From NCBI GenBank assembly GCA_050115555.1, contig JASFQI010000266.1, positions 1 through 6,938 on the forward strand: a stretch of DNA of 6,938 nucleotides, in the 5' to 3' direction. Of the stretch, positions 1-5,341 are shown piece by piece (position 1 is the first letter of the stretch; each line of letters opens with the position of its first letter). The stretch is from JASFQI01 sp050115555 (GTDB taxonomy: Bacteria > Desulfobacterota > DSM-4660 > Desulfatiglandales > HGW-15). Both the position numbers and the translations under genes were made by a program. The notes beneath the pieces are model-generated. The model was not told the origin of the DNA. It searched no databases and was given only the letters and a program-made list of their open reading frames with translations.

Positions 1-1447
1 AATCCTCCCGTTTCCGGTCGAACTTGCCCTCGTAGCCGATGATGCCGTTCTTGACCAGTTCGTAAATACAGTCGATGAGCCCGGAGCCGCAGATCCCCCT
101 CGGGGCGGCATTGCCGATGGTCTGGTAGTGGACCTCTCCGTCCCGGATTTCCACCACCTCAATGGCTCCCCGGGTCGCACGCATGCCGCATCGCGTGCCG
201 CCTCCCTCAAAGGACGGTCCAGCCGAGGCGGAACAGCAGACAAGCCACTCGCTGTTGCCGATGGCAATCTCCCCGTTCGTTCCGATGTCCATGAGTCCCT
301 GGACATTCTCCTGGTCCGCAAGGCCCGAAGAGATCACTCCCGCCACGATGTCTCCTCCCACGTAAGAGGCCACACTCGGCAGCACCTCCAGGATGCCTCG
401 AGGATGGATTTGAATGCCAATTTCCGAGGCCAGGATCTGTGGAAAAACGTCAGCTGTGGGTACGTACGGCTCGAGCCGAATGGAGCAGGGGGTCAGCCCC
501 AGCAGAAGATGACTCATGGTCGTGTTCCCTGCCGCCACCACGGCCAGGATCTCTTCCCGCGAAATTTTCTCCTTCTTCGTCAGGGTGTCGATCAGGCTGT
601 TGATGTTCTTGACAACCGCCTTCCGCAAGGGTTCAAGCCCCTCCCCGCCCTTGCGGCAGGCGAAAATCATGCGGGAGATCACGTCCTCTCCGTACTGGGC
701 CTGCATGTTGTGCATACCTTCCACGGACAGGACACGGCCCGTGCGAAGGTCCAGGAGCTGAGCCACCACCGTGGTGGTGCCCACGTCCACGGCCAGACCG
801 TAGTGGCTCGCCGTGGTGTCCTCCGGCTCGATCTTCTGGATTCGGTATCCCTTGCTGTCTCGCACCACGGTGACGGTCACCGACCAGTTGTGTTCTCTAA
901 GCATGTCGGAGAGGTTTCGAAGACACTCGAAGGAGATCGCGTAAGAATGCCATCCGATGCGCTTTCTAAGCTCCCGGGACACGCGCTCGATGTCGGTGAT
1001 GTTGTCCTCCAGAGTGGGCTCGGGTAACTCCAGGAAGACCTTTCGAACGAGCGGCTTGAAGGGGTAGACGGTCAAGCCGGTCTCCAGGCGGACGACCACG
1101 TCCTCGCCTTCCTCCACGGCATCCCGCGCTTCTCCGGTCATGATCTGCTCGTCTTCGAGCATGGACTCCGCTGGTACCTCGACGCGCAACGCATCGTGCA
1201 CCTCGGTCTGACATGCCAGGACGTAGCCTTCTTCCAGCTCTTCCTTGGAAAAAAACGCCTCGGCGTTTTCGTCCTGTACCGCATTCCCCTGGATCACCCG
1301 CACGCGGCACTCCCCGCAAACACCCTCGCCGCCGCACAGGTTGTTGATGTAAACCTCCACCAGCTGCGCCGCTTCGGCCAGGGTCGTACCCTCTTCGACC
1401 TCTACGGTTTTCTCAAAGGGAAGGAACGTGACCTCGAATGTCGCCAT
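1..1447 (-). CDS. RACo-type reductive activator of corrinoid proteins (2Fe-2S + ASKHA domain), C-terminus cut by window edge
   Basis: Translating the complement from the ATG at 1447 gives 482 uninterrupted codons that run off the left edge. Residues 1-95 form a plant-type [2Fe-2S] ferredoxin domain with Cys38, Cys44, Cys47 and Cys79 (CX5CX2C...C). A linker and middle domain follow, to about residue 210. The ASKHA ATPase domain then starts with the phosphate-binding motif VDVGTTT (220-226) and includes AAGNTT (305-310), MDIGTNGE (386-393), GPSFEGGG (410-417) and GICGSGLID (451-459). Known family members (RACo, about 630 residues) use ATP to reduce inactive cob(II)alamin in corrinoid methyltransfer proteins to cob(I)alamin, so about 140 residues are missing here. 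The start is supported by GGAG at 1458-1455, seven bases upstream, and by the ferredoxin fold beginning at once. No corrinoid protein or methyltransferase is in view, so the partner is unknown. The protein is cytoplasmic, with no signal peptide or membrane segment. Confidence 0.9.
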   Translation of the reverse strand, partial: MATFEVTFLPFEKTVEVEEGTTLAEAAQLVEVYINNLCGGEGVCGECRVRVIQGNAVQDENAEAFFSKEELEEGYVLACQTEVHDALRVEVPAESMLEDEQIMTGEARDAVEEGEDVVVRLETGLTVYPFKPLVRKVFLELPEPTLEDNITDIERVSRELRKRIGWHSYAISFECLRNLSDMLREHNWSVTVTVVRDSKGYRIQKIEPEDTTASHYGLAVDVGTTTVVAQLLDLRTGRVLSVEGMHNMQAQYGEDVISRMIFACRKGGEGLEPLRKAVVKNINSLIDTLTKKEKISREEILAVVAAGNTTMSHLLLGLTPCSIRLEPYVPTADVFPQILASEIGIQIHPRGILEVLPSVASYVGGDIVAGVISSGLADQENVQGLMDIGTNGEIAIGNSEWLVCCSASAGPSFEGGGTRCGMRATRGAIEVVEIRDGEVHYQTIGNAAPRGICGSGLIDCIYELVKNGIIGYEGKFDRKRED

Positions 1448-1564
1448 GTCTATTCTCCACTCCCGAATCGCCAGGCAGCCGTTTTCTGTATACGCGCTTA
1501 CGCCCGTGTCCGGCCTTCGACCGCACCTGCACATCTGCACTCTGCGTACTTGTTCTATCGGAAA

Positions 1565-1592
1565 CCTATATCATCCCGCCCAAAAATGTAAA
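1565..1592 (-). promoter_or_regulatory. Candidate sigma70 promoter for the RACo-type gene
   Basis: On the minus strand a TTTACA (-35, complement of 1587-1592) is separated by 16 bases from TATAGG (-10, complement of 1565-1570). The -35 matches the consensus at five of six positions and the -10 at four of six. The predicted leader would be about 110 nt. This is the best match I found upstream of the gene, but it is modest and could be chance. Confidence 0.35.
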
Positions 1593-1607
1593 ACCCCCAA
1601 TTTTTGG
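1580..1607. repeat. 8-bp inverted repeat flanking the minus-strand -35, possible operator
   Basis: CCAAAAAT (1580-1587) and ATTTTTGG (1600-1607) are perfect reverse complements with a 12-base gap. The arm centres are 20 bp apart, about two helical turns, as expected for a dimeric repressor or activator. The repeat brackets the candidate -35 of the RACo-type gene. Its AT-richness stands out from the GC-rich surroundings. It does not look like a terminator, because no gene ends here. Confidence 0.4.
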
Positions 1608-1644
1608 CCCCGCGCGAAAGGCACCCGCCGAATCGGAAACCCTG

Positions 1645-1674
1645 TTGACAATACTATATATAGAGCTTTATCAT
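1645..1674 (+). promoter_or_regulatory. Sigma70 promoter for nrdJ
   Basis: A perfect TTGACA (1645-1650) is followed after 18 bases by TATCAT (1669-1674), which matches TATAAT at five of six positions. Transcription would start near 1681 and give a leader of about 200 nt before nrdJ. The spacer contains the NrdR-like palindrome listed separately, so a bound repressor would block RNA polymerase directly. Confidence 0.6.
1651..1666. promoter_or_regulatory. NrdR box in the nrdJ promoter
   Basis: The core CTATATATAG at 1654-1663 is a perfect 10-bp palindrome and matches the published NrdR consensus core (CwATATATwG). Over the 16-bp consensus acaCwAtATaTwGtgt the site agrees at 13 positions. It lies between the -35 and -10 of the promoter of a ribonucleotide reductase gene, the expected target of this ATP/dATP-sensing repressor. 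NrdR boxes usually come in pairs. The only second candidate is a weak site at 1678-1693, whose left half (ACACTAT) matches but whose right half does not, and whose spacing of 27 bp is shorter than the usual 31-32 bp. Confidence 0.65.
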
Positions 1675-1878
1675 GAAACACTATCAACATGGCCGGTATG
1701 GGACCGAATCCCGCGCAGCGAGAACCCACAGCGGAAAGGGCCTTCACCGACTGAAAAACAAGATATGCTTTCATGCGATCGAATCTCCCTGCACTCCCGT
1801 AGAAGGGTGAGGATTGCGTGAGAGAAGGATTGAGGAAGATCCCTGCACACAAGAGGCCGCATCCACGGAGGAGGGCAC

Positions 1879-4371
1879 ATGCCGAGGGAATGTAAAATCC
1901 TGGTCACCGAGGAGGGGACCTTCGACCTGTCAGCCTACCGTTGGGATGATCACCTATTCTCGGAGCTCCTCACCAGAAGCACGCCGATCAACAACGACCA
2001 GGCCGTGAGCATCAGCAAGGCCCTGCGCGAGGAGATCGGCAAGATGGAGCTCAACACCCTGACCATCCCGCTTCTCGAAAAAATCATCGAAGCGAAACTC
2101 CTGGAGTTCGGCCTTCAGAAAGCGTCCCCGATCAAGCTTGACAGCTCCATCCTGGTCCGCGAAGGTCCTGCGCTCTCGGACAATGCCAAAACCGTCCTGG
2201 AGCGGCGTTACCTGAAAAAGGACGCCAAGGGAAGGCTTTTGGAAACCCCGGCCCAGATGTTTCGCCGTGTGGCTCATCACGTGGCACGGGCGGAAAAGAA
2301 GTATGGCGGTGCGGACCGCGTCGATGAACTGGAAGAGGGCTTCTACCGCATGATGACGGACTTTCTCTTCCTCCCCAACTCCCCGACACTCATGAACGCC
2401 GGGCGCCGTTTGGGTCAACTCGCCGCATGCTTCGTGCTACCTGTAGAGGACAGCATGGAGGGGATTTTCGACAGTCTGAAAAACGCGGCCATGATTCACA
2501 AATCGGGCGGTGGAACGGGTTTCAGCTTCTCGCGGCTGAGGCCGAAGAACAGCCGGGTGGGGACCACCGGCGGCGTCGCATCCGGACCCGTCTCGTTCAT
2601 GAAAATCTTTAACACGGCCACGGAGCAGGTCAAGCAGGGGGGGACGCGACGAGGGGCGAACATGGCCATCCTTCGCGTCGATCACCCCGACATCCTGGAG
2701 TTCATTCGCTGCAAGAAACAACACAAGGAGCTGAACAATTTCAATATTTCCGTCGGCGTCACGGATGTCTTCATGGAGGCCGTACGCGAGAACCGGTCCT
2801 ACGAGCTGATAGACCCCCGAACGCTGAAGTCCACGAAATCCCTGCGCGCCGCCGAGGTGTATCAGGAGCTCGTGGAGCATGCCTGGGAGAGCGGGGATCC
2901 GGGAGTCATCTTCCTGGACCGCATCAACCGCGATAACCCGACACCCGCTCTCGGAGAAATCGAGAGCACGAACCCGTGCGGAGAGCAACCCTTGCTGCCT
3001 TTGGAGGCATGCAACCTGGGGTCCGTCAACCTGTCCAAGTTCGTGACAGAACAGGACGGCCGCCCCTGTGTGGACTACGACGGGCTCCGAAAGACCATCT
3101 GGCTCGCGATCCGTTTCCTGGACAACGTCATCGATGTGTCCAAGTATCCTCTGCCCGAGATCCAGCAGCGGGTCCTGGGCAACCGAAAGGTGGGCCTGGG
3201 TGTCATGGGCTTCGCCGACATGCTGTTCCAGATGGGGATCGCTTACAACTCGGAGCCGGCCCTCGAGCTTGCTGAGGAGGTCATGTCCTTCTTTCAGGAG
3301 GAATCCCGCGCAGCGTCTCGAAGTCTCGCGGAGGAGCGCGGTGTGTTCGAGAGCTTCGAAAAGAGCATTTTCAAGGACATGGAAAACGCAAGGCTTCGAA
3401 ACGCCACCACGACCACCATCGCCCCTACCGGCACTCTCAGCATCATTGCCGGGTGTTCGAGCGGTATCGAGCCCCTGTTCGCATTGAGCTTCGTCCGTCA
3501 CGTCATGGACAACGATGAACTGCTGGAGGTCAACCCCCTGTTCGAGCGCGCCGCCCGGGAGCGGGGTTTCTACAGCCGAAAGATCATGGACGAGATCTCC
3601 GCCACCGGCAGTGTGCGGGATATCGAGGGAGTTCCCCGGGACGTCAAGGAGGTCTTTGTCACAGCGCACGACGTGACACCGGACTGGCACATCCGCATGC
3701 AGGCCGCTTTTCAGAAATTCACGGACAACGCCGTCTCCAAGACGGTCAACCTTCCCATGGACAGCTCGGTGGAGGATGTGCGCAAGGTTTACGATCTGGC
3801 GTTCGAGCTCGGTTGCAAGGGTGTCACCATCTATCGCGACGGAAGCAAGGAAAACCAGGTGCTCATATACCATCGACCCGAGAAGACCTCCGGGACTTCG
3901 ACCCTTACGGACGTTCAGGATCGCCCTGAGACCCTGGAAGGATTTACCACCAAAATGGTCACCGGCATGGGAAACCTGTATGTCACCGTGACCGAGATGA
4001 ACGGCAAGCCCTTCGAGGTGTTCGCCACCATTGGAAAATCGGGGCGCTCCACCACGGCCAAGACCGAGGCCATCGGCCGTCTCGTCTCTCTTGCCTTTCG
4101 CTCCGGAGTGAATGTGGAAACGGTCGTGGAGCAGCTCCGGGGGATCGGAGGAGAACACCCGGTCTTTCAGAAAGACGGCCTGGTCCTTTCCATTCCGGAC
4201 GCCATCAGCCGCATCCTGGAGAAGCGCTACCTTCGAAGCGAGGGAAAACGCACCTCTGAGAAGCCACACAAAAGCCTCCTCGGGGAGACGTGCCCGGAGT
4301 GCGGGCAGACCATCAGTTTTGAAGAGGGCTGTATGACGTGCCACTTCTGCGGGTTCTCCCGGTGCGGCTGA
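1879..4371 (+). CDS. nrdJ: Adenosylcobalamin-dependent (class II) ribonucleoside-diphosphate reductase
   Basis: This 830-residue enzyme reduces ribonucleotides to deoxyribonucleotides for DNA synthesis, using adenosylcobalamin to form a thiyl radical, so it needs neither oxygen nor a separate radical subunit. The catalytic NPCGE motif gives Asn365, Cys367 (radical) and Glu369. Cys184 (LAACF) and Cys378 (EACNLGS) are the expected redox pair. The barrel motifs GGGTGFSFSRLRP (210-222), KQGGTRRGANMA (252-263) and IAPTGTLS (514-521) are present. A TSCPD domain spans about 690-785, and a C-terminal cluster has Cys805, 808, 818, 821, 824 and 829, whose last pair (CX4C) should re-reduce the active site. 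Residues 1-80 look like an ATP-cone with its nucleotide-binding front missing. The start at 1879 has a strong GGAGGAGGG (1867-1875). No second reductase subunit gene lies nearby, as expected for class II. Regulation by NrdR is suggested by the upstream box. I saw no cobalamin riboswitch. Confidence 0.96.
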   Translation: MPRECKILVTEEGTFDLSAYRWDDHLFSELLTRSTPINNDQAVSISKALREEIGKMELNTLTIPLLEKIIEAKLLEFGLQKASPIKLDSSILVREGPALSDNAKTVLERRYLKKDAKGRLLETPAQMFRRVAHHVARAEKKYGGADRVDELEEGFYRMMTDFLFLPNSPTLMNAGRRLGQLAACFVLPVEDSMEGIFDSLKNAAMIHKSGGGTGFSFSRLRPKNSRVGTTGGVASGPVSFMKIFNTATEQVKQGGTRRGANMAILRVDHPDILEFIRCKKQHKELNNFNISVGVTDVFMEAVRENRSYELIDPRTLKSTKSLRAAEVYQELVEHAWESGDPGVIFLDRINRDNPTPALGEIESTNPCGEQPLLPLEACNLGSVNLSKFVTEQDGRPCVDYDGLRKTIWLAIRFLDNVIDVSKYPLPEIQQRVLGNRKVGLGVMGFADMLFQMGIAYNSEPALELAEEVMSFFQEESRAASRSLAEERGVFESFEKSIFKDMENARLRNATTTTIAPTGTLSIIAGCSSGIEPLFALSFVRHVMDNDELLEVNPLFERAARERGFYSRKIMDEISATGSVRDIEGVPRDVKEVFVTAHDVTPDWHIRMQAAFQKFTDNAVSKTVNLPMDSSVEDVRKVYDLAFELGCKGVTIYRDGSKENQVLIYHRPEKTSGTSTLTDVQDRPETLEGFTTKMVTGMGNLYVTVTEMNGKPFEVFATIGKSGRSTTAKTEAIGRLVSLAFRSGVNVETVVEQLRGIGGEHPVFQKDGLVLSIPDAISRILEKRYLRSEGKRTSEKPHKSLLGETCPECGQTISFEEGCMTCHFCGFSRCG

Positions 4372-4377
4372 ACCGGG
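4358..4377 (+). terminator. Weak hairpin over the nrdJ stop codon
   Basis: CCCGGT (4358-4363) pairs with ACCGGG (4372-4377) across an 8-base loop that holds the TGA stop. No T-tract follows, so as an intrinsic terminator it would be weak. A second 6-bp hairpin, ATCCTT/AAGGAT (4385-4390 with 4398-4403), lies just downstream. Together they could slow polymerase or protect the 3' end, or they may be incidental in GC-rich DNA. Confidence 0.3.
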
Positions 4378-4457
4378 CTTCCGGATCCTTCCCCGTAAAG
4401 GATGCGCACTTTGGCCCATGCGGGACGAAACAACGCGCGTTGGCAATCACCCTGATC

Positions 4458-4475
4458 GCGGAACGCAGGTTCCGC
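4458..4475 (+). repeat. 7-bp hairpin upstream of the ArsC-like gene
   Basis: GCGGAAC (4458-4464) and GTTCCGC (4469-4475) are perfect complements around a GCAG tetraloop. The hairpin sits about 32 nt before the chosen start codon. A 12-bp palindrome, CAACGCGCGTTG (4431-4442), lies just upstream and GGGGAAACCCC (4492-4502) just downstream. The last one contains the only Shine-Dalgarno-like G-run before the start, so folding could limit translation. No T-tract follows any of them. Confidence 0.4.
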
Positions 4476-4507
4476 CTTCCGACTTTGAAGAGGGGAAACC
4501 CCATTTT

Positions 4508-4930
4508 ATGACGCATTCGGAAACGAGACGCACCGTTCTCTTCATCTCATCGGGAAACGCGGTCCGATCCCCCATGGCCGAGGGTTTCCTGAACGCCCTT
4601 CCCTCGAATCGATACCGTGCGGCCAGTGCCGGCACAGACCCGGTGGCCATCGATCCCATGACGGTCGAGGTCATGAAAGAGGTCGGCATCGACCTCTCCT
4701 CGCATCAGAGCCTGCGCGCCGGCTCCATCGCCGACACCCCGGTGGATTTCGTGGTCACCCTGTGTGAGCGGGCCATCAAAGTGTGTCCGCTGTTTGCGCA
4801 CGGTTCGATCTCCTTCCACAAGGCGTTTCCTGAACCGCAAACCCTTCCCGAGGAACGCGAGGCGCGCCTCGAGGCCCTGCGAGAGATGCGCGACGAGATC
4901 CGAACGTGGGTGGAAACCACGTTCGGGTAG
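4508..4930 (+). CDS. ArsC/low-molecular-weight phosphatase-fold protein with catalytic Cys replaced by Ser
   Basis: This 140-residue protein has the fold of thioredoxin-type arsenate reductases and low-molecular-weight protein tyrosine phosphatases: P-loop (13-21), SAGTDP (40-45), GIDLSSHQS (60-68) and the conserved C-terminal helix. The P-loop normally reads CX5RS; here it is SSGNAVRS, with Ser14 (TCA) where the nucleophilic cysteine should be, while Arg20 and Ser21 are kept. The general-acid Asp of the DP motif appears as Glu (FPEP, 107-110). The resolving cysteine pair typical of arsenate reductases is retained (Cys86 and Cys93, CX6C). Arsenate reductase or phosphatase activity by the usual mechanism is therefore unlikely. 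It may bind an oxyanion or act as a sensor, which is inference. I chose the ATG at 4508 because homology begins within a few residues and AGGGG precedes it by 12 bases. An in-frame ATG at 4418 lacks a ribosome binding site. It lies 136 bp after nrdJ, with no strong promoter between. Confidence 0.85.
   Translation: MTHSETRRTVLFISSGNAVRSPMAEGFLNALPSNRYRAASAGTDPVAIDPMTVEVMKEVGIDLSSHQSLRAGSIADTPVDFVVTLCERAIKVCPLFAHGSISFHKAFPEPQTLPEEREARLEALREMRDEIRTWVETTFG
4898..4928 (+). terminator. Strong hairpin at the 3' end of the ArsC-like gene
   Basis: A perfect 10-bp stem, CCGAACGTGG (4900-4909) with CCACGTTCGG (4917-4926), closes a 7-base loop and extends to 12 pairs with one G-T. It spans the last codons and reaches the first base of the TAG stop. 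There is no T-tract after it, so it is terminator-like without being a classical intrinsic terminator. It separates this gene from the independent speDE promoter. Confidence 0.45.
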
Positions 4931-5010
4931 CCCCTCCCTGCAAGGCCCCCGGACGTGACGCCGCGTCTCCCCGATCCCTCCGCAGCACACGCCCTTCAAC
5001 GGATCTTTGG

Positions 5011-5039
5011 TTGACACGCCCCCATATTTTCCCTATATT
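5011..5039 (+). promoter_or_regulatory. Near-consensus sigma70 promoter for speDE
   Basis: A perfect TTGACA (5011-5016) is followed by an optimal 17-base spacer and TATATT (5034-5039), five of six matches. Transcription would start near 5046 and leave a leader of about 290 nt before speD. The AT-rich block 5024-5042 contains two copies of ATATTTT, 11 bp apart, overlapping spacer and -10. Confidence 0.7.
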
Positions 5040-5045
5040 TTTCTC

Positions 5046-5337
5046 TCTGGGGTGGATTTTTATTCATTTGCCAAGGAATCCCGAACGGTTAACGACCCAC
5101 ACCGCTGATGGGGGTTTGCCATGACGCGGCTTTCCGACGGGTGCCGTAGCCCGCGGAAACCCGGACCGGGACGTTCATAGATCGCGGAGCAGGACATCCT
5201 CTCGGGTTCGACGATCCTCAGAGGATGTATGCGATGTCATGCCGTTTTCCGTGCGGTCAGGGCCGAGCGACGGTGTGTTCTACGGGGCTTCCGCCCCGGG
5301 TGGAGACCGGAAGCTACGCACATCGAGGAGGGCGGAT
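5046..5337 (+). ncRNA. Long structured 5' leader of speDE, candidate cis-regulatory RNA
   Basis: Three structured blocks lie between the predicted start of transcription and speD. The first is a stem of 11 pairs with one bulged A: 5131-5142 pairs with 5149-5159, loop GCCGTA. The second is a perfect 9-bp stem, ACATCCTCT (5194-5202) with AGAGGATGT (5220-5228), loop 17 nt. The third spans 5251-5321. It has an outer GTGCG/CGCAC (5251-5255 with 5317-5321) and a hairpin CGGGGC-TTCC-GCCCCG (5283-5298). An alternative helix, GCTTCCG (5287-5293) with CGGAAGC (5308-5314), cannot coexist with that hairpin. I recognised no known riboswitch consensus (SAM, cobalamin, guanidine, TPP). A regulator of polyamine or S-adenosylmethionine supply is a reasonable guess, not shown. 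Confidence 0.45.
5121..5180 (+). CDS. Possible 19-residue leader peptide upstream of speD
   Basis: An ATG at 5121 opens a short frame encoding MTRLSDGCRSPRKPGPGRS, ending at TAG 5178-5180. A G-run (5110-5114) six bases upstream could serve as a weak ribosome binding site. The peptide is rich in Arg, Lys, Pro and Gly, and the 11-pair hairpin (5131-5159) lies inside it, so ribosome movement would disturb that structure. A frame this short can occur by chance, so this is only a candidate. Confidence 0.2.
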   Translation: MTRLSDGCRSPRKPGPGRS

Positions 5338-5341
5338 ATGA
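5234..5341 (+). CDS. Possible 35-residue upstream ORF whose stop overlaps the speD start
   Basis: An ATG at 5234 has AGAGG (5220-5224) nine bases upstream and opens a 35-codon frame, rich in Arg and Gly with three Cys, that ends with TGA at 5339-5341. That stop overlaps the speD ATG at 5338 as ATGA, the classical layout of translational coupling. Its ribosome binding site lies in the 3' arm of the 9-bp leader hairpin. Third codon positions are only moderately GC-rich, less so than the neighbouring genes, so the frame may not be a real protein. The speD start has its own strong site. Confidence 0.22.
   Translation: MSCRFPCGQGRATVCSTGLPPRVETGSYAHRGGRI

Larger units (their letters stand above)
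1448..1878. other. Divergent intergenic region between RACo-type gene and nrdJ
   Basis: These 431 bases separate two genes read away from each other. Apart from the promoters, NrdR box and inverted repeat listed separately, I see no RNA gene or convincing small protein. The open frames that cross it have no family resemblance. The nrdJ leader (about 1681-1878) has only short, weak hairpins such as GGGA/TCCC (1700-1712). Confidence 0.7.

Noticed and set aside
128..1027. A 299-codon open frame on the plus strand opposite the RACo-type gene
   Set aside because: The minus strand encodes all expected ferredoxin and ASKHA motifs over this stretch; the plus-strand product is low-complexity and unrelated to any family.
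1681..1878. Cobalamin riboswitch in the nrdJ leader
   Set aside because: Expected in principle for a B12-dependent enzyme, but I found no B12-box-like sequence or the conserved core; only short weak hairpins are present.
1571..1907. Short minus-strand frames of 78-93 codons in the divergent intergenic region
   Set aside because: No family resemblance and no ribosome binding sites; they cross promoter elements on both strands.
2437..4446. A 669-codon open frame on the minus strand opposite nrdJ
   Set aside because: It mirrors a strongly supported gene in GC-rich DNA, its translation (His, Gly and Arg rich) resembles no family I know, and it has no promoter or ribosome binding site logic.
4418..4507. 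Earlier ATG at 4418 for the ArsC-like gene
   Set aside because: No ribosome binding site precedes it, the extra 30 residues lie over the hairpin-rich spacer, and the family fold begins just after 4508.
5131..5175. SAM-I riboswitch, suggested by GGAAACCCGG near 5155
   Set aside because: The short match lacks the conserved upstream GG-rich core and the GCAACC segment, and the bases are better explained by the 11-pair hairpin.
5239..5337. N-terminal extension of SpeD by 33 residues from an ATG at 5239
   Set aside because: The family starts at the MKSLGYHL region, the ATG at 5338 has a strong GAGGAGGG, and the extension has no homology. It stays open as a minor alternative.
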